Assembly: GCF_018383905.1 (NCBI RefSeq)
Contig: NZ_JAGYWA010000004.1
Location: 186,001 to 250,000 of the forward strand
DNA: 64,000 nt
Reading direction: 5' to 3'
Source: Flavobacterium branchiicola
GTDB lineage: Bacteria; Bacteroidota; Bacteroidia; Flavobacteriales; Flavobacteriaceae
Under the pieces are notes generated by a model. That model did not search any database, had not been told where the DNA came from, and saw nothing but the letters and a program-made list of their open reading frames with translations. Positions 50,583 through 59,971 of the stretch are shown piece after piece. The translations under genes were made by a program, and so were the position numbers. Position 1 is the stretch's first letter, and the number at the start of each line of letters is the position of its first letter.

Positions 50583-51368
50583 CTAAAATAAAACCTCTTT
50601 CGCAATTATATAAAATCCCATTACGAGAACAAACCAACCGAAAAGCGGTTTTAGTTTTGCGCCGTCGATTTTTTTAGAAAACTGGCTTCCTACTATCATT
50701 CCTAAAAGTGCCATTCCGGAAACGCTTAGTAAAAACGGATAATCAATTGGAGTTCCTATATACAAATCGCCTGCAAAACCTATTGATGAGTTTATGGTTA
50801 TAATTAGTAAGGAAGTTCCAACGGCTTGTTTCATTGGTAATTTGGCGAAAAACAGAAGCGCGGGAATAATTAAAAATCCACCGCCAGCGCCCAGAAATCC
50901 CGTTATAATCCCCACAATAAATCCTATAAATCCTAATTGAATATAATTGGTTTCGGTACTTTTTACTTCGGGTTGGTTTTTTCTGATCATAGATATTGCA
51001 GCTGTTATCATCAAAATCGAAAATACGATCATGATCAGGAAATCTTTTGAAACGGTATAGGATGCAACAGAAAATAGGGTAGAAGCAATTTGTGGAAATA
51101 TAACTTCGCGGATAATCAGAATCGAAATCACAGACGGAATCGCAAAATACAATGCCGATTTTAGTTTTAGATTTCCCATTTTGTAATGGCTGTAACTTCC
51201 GGAAAGTGCCGTTAGTCCGACAATAAATAAAGAGTAAGAAGTTGCCTGCTCCGGATTTACTTTGAATAAATACACTAATATAGGAATAGTAAGTATAGAA
51301 CCGCCACCGCCAATGAGCCCAAGTGAAATCCCGATTATGATTGAAGCAAAATAGCCTATATATTCCAT
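50583..51368 (-). CDS. Sulfite exporter TauE/SafE family protein
   Basis: A 261-residue membrane protein with about eight helices, split into two repeats. It starts IGYFASIIIGISLGLIGGGGSILTIPILVYLFKVNPEQATSYSLFIVG and repeats GFIVGIITGFLGAGGGFLIIPALLFFAKLPMKQAVGTSLLII. TauE/SafE proteins export sulfite, sulfolactate or related anions. Its position between the sulfur genes suggests export of the oxidation product, inferred only. Confidence 0.93.
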   Translation of the reverse strand: MEYIGYFASIIIGISLGLIGGGGSILTIPILVYLFKVNPEQATSYSLFIVGLTALSGSYSHYKMGNLKLKSALYFAIPSVISILIIREVIFPQIASTLFSVASYTVSKDFLIMIVFSILMITAAISMIRKNQPEVKSTETNYIQLGFIGFIVGIITGFLGAGGGFLIIPALLFFAKLPMKQAVGTSLLIITINSSIGFAGDLYIGTPIDYPFLLSVSGMALLGMIVGSQFSKKIDGAKLKPLFGWFVLVMGFYIIAKEVLF

Positions 51369-51451
51369 TGCATTTATTTTGATGCAAAGTTGCTTCGTTA
51401 ATTAGAAATTTACAGTAACATTTATCACAGAAGTAGAAAGAAAATTTAAAC

Positions 51452-51587
51452 ACATAGAAACATAGATTTTTTGCCAAGATAAAGATTATGGAAGAAACTA
51501 GTTTCCACACATAGCTATGTCTATGTGCATTGATGAAAGTGAAACGCCTTTTATTGAACCAGAATAACTATGTATCTATGTGTTGAA
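51452..51587. repeat. Nested inverted repeat (ACATAGAAACATAG family), copy 2
   Basis: CACATAGAAACATAGATTTT and the opposing ACTATGTATCTATGTGTTGA are separated by an inner CTAGTTTCCACACATAGCTATG palindromic part, like 39808-40010. Confidence 0.78.
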
Positions 51588-51633
51588 ATTGATTGCAGAC
51601 GGATTCTACGGATGGAACGGGTTTATACGGATT

Positions 51634-51958
51634 TTTTATCTCTTATTTTGTAAGTTGTGAATGTCAGGCTGAGCGAAGTCGAAGCCCGCAAAGCATTTCG
51701 ACTTCGCTCAATGTGACAAACAATAATGAATTAAAAAAAAAACAGCGAAAACCTGTTTAATCCTTAAAATCCGTGGCCGATTAAACTTTTAGTAATTTTT
51801 ATCTCTTGTTGTATAAAGTTGCCAATGTCAGGCTGAGCGAAGTCGAAGCCCTGCAAAGTATTTCGACTTCACTTAATGTGACAAACGATAATGAATTAAA
51901 AAAACCAGCGTAAACCCGTTTAACCCGTAAAATCCGTGGCCTATTAAACGTTTAATAA
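51634..51958. repeat. Tandem duplication with GTCAGGCTGAGCGAAGTCGA hairpins
   Basis: Two ~164-bp copies each contain the hairpin GCTGAGCGAAGTCGAA...TTCGACTTCGCTCA (second partially decayed) and end with an AAACC-CGTTTAA array and AATCCGTGGCC. The second copy reaches into the 3' end and stop codon of the Crp/Fnr gene. Confidence 0.85.
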
Positions 51959-52567
51959 TTCAATCTGGTTTCGGTTAAGTTTAACCAAACCTCTTTGTTC
52001 CATTTTTTTAAGTAAACGGGAAACGACTTCTCGCGATGTGTTTAATTCGGTTGCGATTTCCTGATGCGAAAGATTAACTTCAGAACAGCCACAGGCATCT
52101 GAATGTCTTTTTAGGTAAAACTCCAAACGCTCATCCATAGAACGAAAAGCGATATTATCAACCACTTCGAGAACTTCTTCAAAACGGCTTCGGTAGGTTT
52201 CAATTACAAATTCGTACCACGATCTGTGTTCCATCATCCATTTGTCCATCAATTGTAGTGGAATCATCATAACGGTAACATCTTCAACTACTTTTGCCAT
52301 AATTTGGCTTTTCTCACTTTTTGCGGTGCAAATCATCGAGATAGCGCAGGCTTGTCCGGGTTGTAAATAATACATTAAAAATTCGCCGCCATCTTCGCCT
52401 TCACGGTAAATCTTGATTTTTCCTTTGGTAATTAAAACGGTGTTTTTAATGTATTGTCCGGTACGCATTAAAATCGTTCCGGCTTCAAAATTTTGTAAGC
52501 TTCCGTTTTCCTCAATTGTAGCAATAAGGTCGCTGGAGAAATTAGGAAAGATATCTTTTAGTTGCAT
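51944..52567 (-). CDS. Crp/Fnr family transcriptional regulator
   Basis: A 207-residue regulator with a cyclic nucleotide-binding-like N-terminal beta roll (NFEAGTILMRTGQYIKNTVLITKGKIKIYREGEDGGEFLMYYLQPGQACAISMICTAKSEKS) and a Crp-type winged helix (LSHQEIATELNTSREVVSRLLKKMEQRGLV). A cysteine pair in DACGCSEV and C in ICTAK could sense redox or sulfur species; this is a guess. The ATG at 52567 is used. It is likely to regulate the adjacent sulfur genes; the stop lies in a repeat. Confidence 0.92.
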   Translation of the reverse strand: MQLKDIFPNFSSDLIATIEENGSLQNFEAGTILMRTGQYIKNTVLITKGKIKIYREGEDGGEFLMYYLQPGQACAISMICTAKSEKSQIMAKVVEDVTVMMIPLQLMDKWMMEHRSWYEFVIETYRSRFEEVLEVVDNIAFRSMDERLEFYLKRHSDACGCSEVNLSHQEIATELNTSREVVSRLLKKMEQRGLVKLNRNQIELLNV

Positions 52568-52579
52568 TATGTTGCTTTT

Positions 52580-52646
52580 TTTTGCCACGAATTGCGCAAA
52601 TTTGCACTAATTCATTCGTGAGAATTCGTGAAATTCGTGGCGAATA
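52580..52646. repeat. CACGAATT nonamer region
   Basis: GCCACGAATTGCGCAAATT and TTCGTGAAATTCGTGGC form an inverted repeat just upstream of the crp start. The remaining gap to 52928 (361 bp total) holds AAAACGTTTT at 52841-52850 and no gene. Confidence 0.75.
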
Positions 52647-52928
52647 TTTTTATCAAAATCGAATTAAAAATTATAATAATTTGTAAAGATAATAGTTTGA
52701 AATGGTATAAATTGTCAGGAAAGTATATTTAAGATGGATTTAAGGCAAATGAAAAAATCCTATTTTCTATCGATTTTGTAGAGTGAATTTTTAAAAATAG
52801 TGAGTAAATTTGTAATTCACTGATTATAATAATTTCTCTAAAACGTTTTCTGAGAATAATAATCGAAATCGCATTTGGTACGTTTTTCATAGGTAGAAAC
52901 GTCGTAATTTTACAAAAACACATTTATT

Positions 52929-53240
52929 ATGAATTTATCACAAGAGGATTGGGTTAATCAATTAGCTGCTGACGAGAATGCAGTTATTCTAGACGTAAGA
53001 ACTGAAGACGAATTTAATGATGGCTATATTGAAAATGCTATAAACATTGATATCAATAAAGGTCAGGGTTTTATTTATGAAATTGAAGAATTAGATAAAA
53101 ATAAAAACTACTATGTGTATTGTCGCTCTGGAGCCAGAAGTGCAAAAGCTTGCCAGGTTATGAATGAGTTAGGTATAAATAATGCCTACAATTTACTTGG
53201 AGGTATACTAGACTGGGAAGGCGATACCATACAACCATAA
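52929..53240 (+). CDS. Single-domain rhodanese-like protein
   Basis: A 103-residue rhodanese with an intact active-site loop CRSGARSAKA. The remainder (ILDVRTEDEFNDGYIENAINID and NAYNLLGGILDW) is typical. It transfers sulfane sulfur from persulfides or thiosulfate to an acceptor. Divergent from the Crp/Fnr gene, so both may share control. Confidence 0.93.
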   Translation: MNLSQEDWVNQLAADENAVILDVRTEDEFNDGYIENAINIDINKGQGFIYEIEELDKNKNYYVYCRSGARSAKACQVMNELGINNAYNLLGGILDWEGDTIQP

Positions 53241-53248
53241 AATAGAAG

Positions 53249-53274
53249 AAAGAGGCACAAAAAGCCTCTTTTTT
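53249..53274. terminator. Intrinsic terminator after the rhodanese gene
   Basis: The stem AAGAGGC/GCCTCTT with a 7-nt loop is followed by T6. Confidence 0.88.
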
Positions 53275-53315
53275 CATTATAATGCTATTAATAACCAAAC
53301 ATAAATTACCAGATT

Positions 53316-54896
53316 ATGAGTTTAATACCCGAAGAATATCAGATTAAAAACCTGATAAATCAAGATACTTATCTTGTAAATGGAGAATTAAAACATTGGA
53401 CAGGACAAACCACACCTGTGTTTTCAACTATTTCTTCTACAGAAAAATATACGCCAACTTTATTGGGATCTATTCCTTTTATGGCAGAAAAAGAAGCGGC
53501 AGAAGTTGTTGAAGCTGCCAATGCTGCTTATAATAAAGGGCAGGGTTTATGGCCAACTATGAAAGTGGCAGACCGCATTAAGTGCATGGAGAATTTCGTG
53601 AAACAAATGAAAGAGACCCGTGAGGAAGTGGTTAAATATTTAATGTGGGAAATTGGAAAATCTCTGGGCGACTCACAAAAAGAATTTGACCGTACAGTTG
53701 AATATATTTACGATACTATTGCCAGTTATAAGGAATTAAACGGACGTAGTTCGCACTTTGAAAAAGTACAAGGTGTAAACGCGATGATTCGTCGTGGACC
53801 TCTTGGTGTTGTATTGTGCCTTGGGCCATATAATTATCCTTTAAACGAAACTTTTTCATTACTGATTCCGGCTTTGATTATGGGAAATACCGTGATTTTT
53901 AAACCGGCTAAACATGGAGTTTTATGTATTTCGCCATTGTTGGAAGCCTTTAGAAGCAGTTTTCCAAAAGGCGTTATCAATATTGTTTACGGTAGAGGAC
54001 GCGAAGTAGCTTCGCCTATTATGAAGTCAGGAAAAATTGATGTTTTGGCATTAATCGGAAACAGTAAATCGGCAATTGCTTTACAAGATCAGCATCCTAA
54101 CAAAAACAGATTGCGTTTGATTCTTGGTTTAGAAGCTAAAAATCCTGCGATTATTCTACCCGATGCCGATTTAGATTTGGCAATTCAGGAATGTATTACA
54201 GGTACATTATCTTTTAACGGACAACGTTGTACAGCATTAAAAGTATTATATGTTCATGAATCTATAGCAGATGAATTTAACAGAAGATTTTCTGAAAAAG
54301 TAGATTCTTTGCCTTTCGGAAATCCATGGGAAAAAGGAGTGGCTTTAACTCCGCTTCCAGAGACCGATAAACCACATTATATTCAGGGATTAATTGATGA
54401 TGCAACAAGTAAAGGGGCTAAAATCCTGAATGAAAAAGGAGGAAAGCATTCTGATAATTATATTTTTCCGGCAGTTTTATATCCGGTAAACAGCAAAATG
54501 CGCGTGTATCACGAAGAGCAGTTTGGTCCTGTAGTTCCAATTATTTCTTTTAAAGATATTCAGGAACCATTAGAAGATATGGCTGAATCTAATTATGGTC
54601 AACAAGTAAGTTTGTTCGGGAAAGACATCAAAACTTTGGCACCGCTTATCGATGCTTTGGTAAATCTGGTATGTCGCGTAAACCTCAACAGTTCTTGCCA
54701 GCGTGGTCCGGATGCATTCCCGTTTACAGGTCGTAAAGATTCTGCTGTAGGAACTTTAAGTATCCCGGATGCATTGCGTTCTTTTTCAATTCGTACGTTC
54801 GTAGCCTCAAAAGATATCGCTTACAATAATGAAATTCTGCAGGAATTGCTAAACAGCAAAGAATCAAATTTCATTAATACCGATTATATTTTGTAG
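53316..54896 (+). CDS. gapN: NADP-dependent non-phosphorylating glyceraldehyde-3-phosphate dehydrogenase
   Basis: A 526-residue aldehyde dehydrogenase-superfamily enzyme. The catalytic Cys305 is in [11 protein letters not shown] and the general base Glu273 in ILGLEAKNP; the C-terminal [40 protein letters not shown] is a hallmark of GapN. It oxidises glyceraldehyde 3-phosphate directly to 3-phosphoglycerate, making NADPH. It is monocistronic with its own terminator. Confidence 0.92.
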   Translation: MSLIPEEYQIKNLINQDTYLVNGELKHWTGQTTPVFSTISSTEKYTPTLLGSIPFMAEKEAAEVVEAANAAYNKGQGLWPTMKVADRIKCMENFVKQMKETREEVVKYLMWEIGKSLGDSQKEFDRTVEYIYDTIASYKELNGRSSHFEKVQGVNAMIRRGPLGVVLCLGPYNYPLNETFSLLIPALIMGNTVIFKPAKHGVLCISPLLEAFRSSFPKGVINIVYGRGREVASPIMKSGKIDVLALIGNSKSAIALQDQHPNKNRLRLILGLEAKNPAIILPDADLDLAIQECITGTLSFNGQRCTALKVLYVHESIADEFNRRFSEKVDSLPFGNPWEKGVALTPLPETDKPHYIQGLIDDATSKGAKILNEKGGKHSDNYIFPAVLYPVNSKMRVYHEEQFGPVVPIISFKDIQEPLEDMAESNYGQQVSLFGKDIKTLAPLIDALVNLVCRVNLNSSCQRGPDAFPFTGRKDSAVGTLSIPDALRSFSIRTFVASKDIAYNNEILQELLNSKESNFINTDYIL

Positions 54897-54924
54897 TTAT
54901 AAAGGTTATATATTAATTGTAGAT

Positions 54925-54961
54925 ACCGTCTTTTTCTTCTTAGAAATGGACGGTTTTTTTT
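54925..54961 (+). terminator. Intrinsic terminator after gapN
   Basis: ACCGTC (54925-54930) pairs with GACGGT (54949-54954) over an 18-nt loop, followed by T7. Confidence 0.75.
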
Positions 54962-54964
54962 TGA

Positions 54965-54996
54965 GGTTCTAAGGTACTAAGGCGCTGAGGGGCTAA
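54965..54996. repeat. Octamer array
   Basis: Units are GGTTCTAA GGTACTAA GGCGCTGA GGGGCTAA. The order CTAA, CTAA, CTGA, CTAA repeats that of 10265-10296, 29630-29661 and 30794-30825. Confidence 0.85.
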
Positions 54997-55146
54997 GTTT
55001 TTTTTTGGTAATATTCCAATGGTTATCGAGAATAAGTTTTGACGTGTTGTTTAGAATAAAGATTTAATTTTTACTAATTTGTAACATTATTTAAGAAAAC
55101 ATGTCATATATAAATCAATTAAAACGATCAAAATTCAAATTGACTT

Positions 55147-57018
55147 ATGAAAAAAACACCATTTTACTTCTTATTCATTTCATTTTTGTTTCTGGCTCAG
55201 CAGGGTTTTTCGCAAGAGCTCTATATGCCCAGAAATATAAAAGAGGCTTACGCAAAAGGTACTCGTTCAATGGACGGGAAACCTGGAAAAAACTATTGGC
55301 AAAATCATGGTAAATATACTATGGAAATTACGGTTGATGCCAAGACTAAAATAGTAAGCGGAACTGAAACTATTGTGTATGAAAATAACAGTAATGATAC
55401 TTTGCATAATCTGCCTATTCGATTTGTAAATAATCTTCATAAACCATCGTCGCCAAGAAGCGGGGCTGTAAACGATGATTTTTTAAGCGCCGGACTTACG
55501 ATTACATCTTTAAAAGTGGAAGGCGAAGTATATAAAGAAGATGCCAGAAAATGGGGAACGGTAGGAAATGTTAAACTAAATAAAGCAATTCTGCCTCATT
55601 CTAAAATTACAATAAATATCGACTGGAATTATCCTTTGTCTAAAGAAAGCGGAAGAGAAGGACAAATCGACGAGACTACTTTTTTTGTAGCCTACAGTTA
55701 TCCGCGAGTTTCGGTTTTTGATGATTATAATTTTTGGGACAGATTGCCACATACAGATCGTGCTGAATTTTATAACGATTTTAATGATTACACCTATTCT
55801 GTAAAAGCACCAAAAAATTATGTGGTTTATGCAACGGGAGATTTATTAAATCCAGATGAGGTTTTGCAACCTGAATTTTCTGCAAGATTAAAAAAATCGT
55901 ATTTAACCGATGAGGTTATGCATATTGCCAACGAACAGGAAATGAAAAGTGGCGTAGTAACCAAACAAAACGAATGGAATGTCTGGAAATTTGAAGCAAA
56001 AAATATTACAGATGTTTGTTTCGGATTAAGCGATCATTATTTATGGGATGCAAGTAGTGTATTGGTAGATAAAAAAACAAATCGTCGTGCAAGTGTTCAG
56101 GCGGCTTATGATATAAAAGGAACTGACTTTGTGGCTTCGGTAAAAAATAATCAGAATGCGCTGAACTTTTTCTCTAATAGCTGGCCGGGAGTTCCGTATC
56201 CGTTTTCTAAAATGACCGCTTTTCAGGGTTTTGCCGATATGGAATACCCAATGATGTGTAACGATTCTCAGTTAGGCGATCCTAAATTTGCACAATTGGT
56301 TCAGGATCATGAAGTAGCACATACTTATTTCCCTTTTTATATGGGAATCAATGAAACGCGTTATGCTTTTATGGATGAAGGCTGGGCAACTACTTTTGAA
56401 TATTTAATTGGAATTGCTGAACATGGAAAAGAAGAAGCTGATAAATTCTATAAAGCTTTTAGAGTAGAAAATTATATAAATGATCCATCAACAGAGGAAG
56501 ATCAACCGATTATTTCAATGTCAAGTCAGGTTTCTGATGCAGGTTACGGAAACAACTCCTACGGGAAAGCATCACTTTCTTATTTGGCTTTAAAAGATAT
56601 GCTTGGAGACGATTTGTTCAAAAAAGCATTGCATCATTATATGGACAACTGGAATGGAAAACATCCAATTCCGTGGGATTACTTTAATTCGATGAATACA
56701 GGTTCTGGAAAAAATCTGAACTGGTTCTTTAATAACTGGTTCTTTACTAATAATTACATTGATATTTCGGTAAAAAATGTTTCTAAGAATGTAATTTCTG
56801 TAGAAAATAAAGGAGGTTTCGCTATTCCGTTTGATGTAAATGTTGTTTATGCAGATAATACAACCGAAACAGTTCATCAGACACCTGGAGTTTGGCAGGC
56901 AAATCAAAAAACAGCTACCATTATTTTAAAAGGAAAAAAAGAAATTAAACAAGTAAATCTTGACGGAGGTCTTTTTATGGATGCCACGCCAGCAAATAAC
57001 AGTTGGTCAGTTAAGTAA
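55147..57018 (+). CDS. M1 family metallopeptidase (aminopeptidase-like), exported
   Basis: A 623-residue secreted zinc peptidase. Signal peptide FLFISFLFLAQQGFSQ. The zinc site HEVAH is at about 388-392, with the third ligand Glu411 in DEGWATTFEY. The upstream GAMEN-like substrate-binding motif is here GFADMEYPMMCND. The start MKKTPFYF at 55147 is chosen. It lacks an obvious T9SS C-terminal domain and probably acts in the periplasm on peptides. Confidence 0.9.
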   Translation: MKKTPFYFLFISFLFLAQQGFSQELYMPRNIKEAYAKGTRSMDGKPGKNYWQNHGKYTMEITVDAKTKIVSGTETIVYENNSNDTLHNLPIRFVNNLHKPSSPRSGAVNDDFLSAGLTITSLKVEGEVYKEDARKWGTVGNVKLNKAILPHSKITINIDWNYPLSKESGREGQIDETTFFVAYSYPRVSVFDDYNFWDRLPHTDRAEFYNDFNDYTYSVKAPKNYVVYATGDLLNPDEVLQPEFSARLKKSYLTDEVMHIANEQEMKSGVVTKQNEWNVWKFEAKNITDVCFGLSDHYLWDASSVLVDKKTNRRASVQAAYDIKGTDFVASVKNNQNALNFFSNSWPGVPYPFSKMTAFQGFADMEYPMMCNDSQLGDPKFAQLVQDHEVAHTYFPFYMGINETRYAFMDEGWATTFEYLIGIAEHGKEEADKFYKAFRVENYINDPSTEEDQPIISMSSQVSDAGYGNNSYGKASLSYLALKDMLGDDLFKKALHHYMDNWNGKHPIPWDYFNSMNTGSGKNLNWFFNNWFFTNNYIDISVKNVSKNVISVENKGGFAIPFDVNVVYADNTTETVHQTPGVWQANQKTATIILKGKKEIKQVNLDGGLFMDATPANNSWSVK

Positions 57019-57035
57019 AAAATAAAATTACAGGA

Positions 57036-57068
57036 AAACCGTCTTTCAGTACTGGAAGGCGGTTTTTT
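57036..57068 (+). terminator. Intrinsic terminator after the M1 peptidase gene
   Basis: The stem AACCGTCTTTC/GGAAGGCGGTT with wobble pairs and a 6-nt loop is followed by T-rich sequence. Confidence 0.8.
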
Positions 57069-57103
57069 ATTATATTTAATAGGACTTTAAAAACAAACGC
57101 ATT

Positions 57104-58369
57104 ATGATTAATTATGACCAGAATGTTTACAGAAAATTGTTATTACTATTTAGTTTTTTTCTGCTATTAACCAATTTAGGATTTGCTCAGAATAAAACCA
57201 AAATCGAAATAGGTACTATTGACAGTATTTCTTCTAAAGTTTTAAATGAAGAAAGAAAGATCTGGGTACATCTTCCAAGAAGTGCACAAAATAAAGGTTT
57301 TGCAAAACAAAAATATCCAGTAGTTTATTTACTCGACGGGGATGCCCATTTTAGTTCTGTTGTGGGGATAATTGAACAATTAAGCGAAATAAACGGAAAC
57401 ACCAATTGCCCTGAAATGATTGTTATTGGTATTACAAATACAAACCGTAACAGAGATTTAACTCCAACACATTCAGATATTGATCAGCCATTTGTAAACA
57501 AATCTTTGAGTGATGCGTCTGGAGGAGGAGAAAAATTTGCTGAGTTTCTGGAGAAAGAATTGATTCCGTACATTGATGCTACTTATCCAACAGCACCATA
57601 CAAAACTTTGATAGGACATTCTTTTGGAGGATTAACAGCCATAAATATTCTAACCAATCATACTAATTTATTCAATTCATATGTGGCAATAGATCCTAGT
57701 ATGTGGTGGGATCATCAAAAATTTTTAGCAGAAACAACCAAGAAACTTTCGACTAAGAATTTGACAAACGTTTCCTTATTTATGGCCGCTGCCAATACTA
57801 TGGATGATAATATGAATATTGTAAAAGTTAGGAGAGACACAACCGCTTTTACCAAACATATCAGGTCAATTCTGGAACTGAATGATTTTTTGAATAAGAA
57901 TAAAAAAAGCAACCTCAATTATCAATACCAATATTATAATGAAGATAATCACGGATCAGTGCCATTAATTGCAACTTATGATGCAATACGGTTTCTATTT
58001 AAATTCAATCAGCTTAAACTTTCGATATCTGATCGGGTTAATTTTAATAAAACAGTTTTTTCTAAGATCGAAAAACATTTTGAAGACGTTTCAAAACATA
58101 TGGGCTATACTGTAAGTATACCTGAAAGTACTGTAAACGCTTATGCATATCAATCGCTTGGAAAAAAAGATATGGAGTTTGCGGGTTATTTATTTAAACT
58201 AAATGTCGCAAATTATCCACAAAGTCCAAATGTATATGATTCCCTTGGAGATTTTTATCAGGCAAATGAGGACAAGAAAAATGCTATCTTAAATTATCAA
58301 AAAGCGCTTGTGTTGGATAAAAACTTCACAGAAACGCGAGAAAAGTTGGATAGACTTTTAAAAAACTAA
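57104..58369 (+). CDS. Exported esterase-like alpha/beta hydrolase with TPR tail
   Basis: A 421-residue protein with a signal peptide (LLLFSFFLLLTNLGFAQ) and an esterase D-type domain: RKIWVHLPRSAQNKGFAKQKYPVVYLLDGDAHF, GHSFGGLTAINIL with the nucleophile Ser, and NHGSVPLI with the catalytic His. The last ~80 residues contain a TPR-like pair (NVYDSLGDFYQANEDKKNAILNYQKALVLD). It may hydrolyse siderophore or acyl esters, which is a family-level guess. Confidence 0.88.
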   Translation: MINYDQNVYRKLLLLFSFFLLLTNLGFAQNKTKIEIGTIDSISSKVLNEERKIWVHLPRSAQNKGFAKQKYPVVYLLDGDAHFSSVVGIIEQLSEINGNTNCPEMIVIGITNTNRNRDLTPTHSDIDQPFVNKSLSDASGGGEKFAEFLEKELIPYIDATYPTAPYKTLIGHSFGGLTAINILTNHTNLFNSYVAIDPSMWWDHQKFLAETTKKLSTKNLTNVSLFMAAANTMDDNMNIVKVRRDTTAFTKHIRSILELNDFLNKNKKSNLNYQYQYYNEDNHGSVPLIATYDAIRFLFKFNQLKLSISDRVNFNKTVFSKIEKHFEDVSKHMGYTVSIPESTVNAYAYQSLGKKDMEFAGYLFKLNVANYPQSPNVYDSLGDFYQANEDKKNAILNYQKALVLDKNFTETREKLDRLLKN

Positions 58370-58560
58370 TTATTTCGTGTAATTAAATGATTACAAATAA
58401 TATCATAATTTATTAATAAGTCAAAGATCAGGTCTTTTTGGTATTAAAATAGCAGGTTTTTTATGTTTTAAGGTCAAAATAATACAAATGTGGAAAACCG
58501 TAAAAAAGTTTCGATTTAATGCGTTACGTTTGCAAAAAAAATAAAACAATTAAATTATTA

Positions 58561-59178
58561 ATGAAAAACTACTTTATTGTCTTAATAATTCTACTATCAT
58601 TTAAGACTTTCGCTCAAAAAGACCCGAAGACTGCATTTCAACAAAGTAGATACGAGTTGGCAGTGTCTTGTTATAAAAAAGATGATTTAAAAAAAGCTTT
58701 AGATTTATTTTCTGTTGCATCAAGAATTAAACCTGAAAATGATTTAGGTAAAGAGTCTACAAAACAAGTAGATGCAATAAAAACTATTTTAAGAAAAAAT
58801 ATGATGGATCAGGTTCTTGGTACCTGGAGAATGACAGGCGATAATCCAGTTTGGTCGCAAGCAGCAACTACAGCCGTTAGTCAGTCAGAGACAGAAGAAA
58901 TAGTAGAAATAACAGCATATAAAATTTTGTTTTATGAAGTGAATAAAAAAACAAAAGCAAAAAAAATGACTAGTTCTGAGGATTTAAAGTATTATAACAA
59001 AGACGCTTCAGATGCATTGTTTTCGGATATTATTCTTTCAGACGGAACAATTTGGAACTGTTTGTTGGGTGAAAACGGAGATGTGCTACGTGTTATAAAT
59101 ATTGCTAAAAAAACGGAAACCGGTGTTGAAATCATTAAAAGTGATAATATAGAGCGATACTTTGTTAAAGTAAAATAA
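58561..59178 (+). CDS. Exported hypothetical protein with TPR-like N-terminal region
   Basis: A 205-residue protein with a signal peptide (MKNYFIVLIILLSFKTFAQ). One TPR-like helix pair follows (QSRYELAVSCYKKDDLKKALDLFSVASRIKPEND), then a C-terminal region (VLGTWRMTGDNPVW) resembling a lipocalin-like beta fold. I do not recognise a specific family. TACGTTTG at 58525-58532 is a likely -7 box, which rules out the earlier ATG at 58519 as a start. Confidence 0.7.
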   Translation: MKNYFIVLIILLSFKTFAQKDPKTAFQQSRYELAVSCYKKDDLKKALDLFSVASRIKPENDLGKESTKQVDAIKTILRKNMMDQVLGTWRMTGDNPVWSQAATTAVSQSETEEIVEITAYKILFYEVNKKTKAKKMTSSEDLKYYNKDASDALFSDIILSDGTIWNCLLGENGDVLRVINIAKKTETGVEIIKSDNIERYFVKVK

Positions 59179-59212
59179 AAAAAGGGAATCAAATTTTGAT
59201 TCCCTTTTTTTT
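59177..59212. terminator. Bidirectional terminator
   Basis: The stem AAAGGGAATCAAA/TTTGATTCCCTTT with a short loop and flanking A and T tracts lies between convergent genes. Confidence 0.88.
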
Positions 59213-59230
59213 ATATGCTGTAATTCAATT

Positions 59231-59794
59231 TTACAGGAATTTAAAACCAACAGAGAAATTTGAGATTCCGGTTTTAATGCTTCTTCCTGAAGGATCTAGA
59301 TCTGTAACACCGGCAAGGTATCGGTAATCTATTGTAAATCTCCATAAATCAACTCCGGCACCACCTAGAAAACTGCTGTTGTTTCTCTCCAATGCAATAT
59401 AGTTAAGACTGTTACTTGCATCTATACTAGAATAATTTTTCCAGTTATATCCCAGAAAAACTCTCACATTTCCAAGTTTTCCTAACGGAATAATTTTAAT
59501 CCCTGCAATTAATGTAGCATCTGTTCCACTTAAGTCATAATCAGTTTCTCCAATTCCTGTTTGCGATACGCTAAATTTAGATTCTGTATATCCAAATTCA
59601 CCCTGAGCATAAAAAAGAGCCAGATTTACTCTTACAAACCCTGCAAAACCAACACCTGTGCCAGAACTTTTAGAGCTAAAATCATCAGTAATAACCGAGG
59701 TAATATTAGTAGAAAATTGTGGGCCAACTTGTATTAATTGTGCAAAACCATTTACACTAATACATAATAACACTGCTAAAATGAATTTTTTCAT
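59231..59794 (-). CDS. Outer-membrane beta-barrel protein (PorT-like)
   Basis: A 187-residue protein with signal peptide (ILAVLLCISVNGFAQ). The mature part alternates hydrophobic and polar residues with strand-like FVRVNLALFYAQGEFGYTESKF and ends NFSVGFKFL, an aromatic end suitable for BamA. It resembles the outer membrane beta-barrel (PorT/OmpA-like) family in Bacteroidota. Single gene; ligand or partner unknown. Confidence 0.85.
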   Translation of the reverse strand: MKKFILAVLLCISVNGFAQLIQVGPQFSTNITSVITDDFSSKSSGTGVGFAGFVRVNLALFYAQGEFGYTESKFSVSQTGIGETDYDLSGTDATLIAGIKIIPLGKLGNVRVFLGYNWKNYSSIDASNSLNYIALERNNSSFLGGAGVDLWRFTIDYRYLAGVTDLDPSGRSIKTGISNFSVGFKFL

Positions 59795-59971
59795 AACTGG
59801 ATTTATTTTTTTGATCCATAAAAATAATTATTATTAATTACAATAGAATGATTTTTCTGATTTATTTTTTGTTATGTTTTTGATAATGAGATATCTGATG
59901 TTTTGATTGTCAAGAGAGATTATAATTGCAAAATGCCGTAAATTTGATGAAACTCAATATTATCAGTAAAA

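Noticed and set aside
50743..51510. 255-residue minus-strand ORF overlapping the TauE gene
   Set aside because: It is the +1/-1 shadow of the TauE gene, rich in Cys/Tyr/Phe and without family features.
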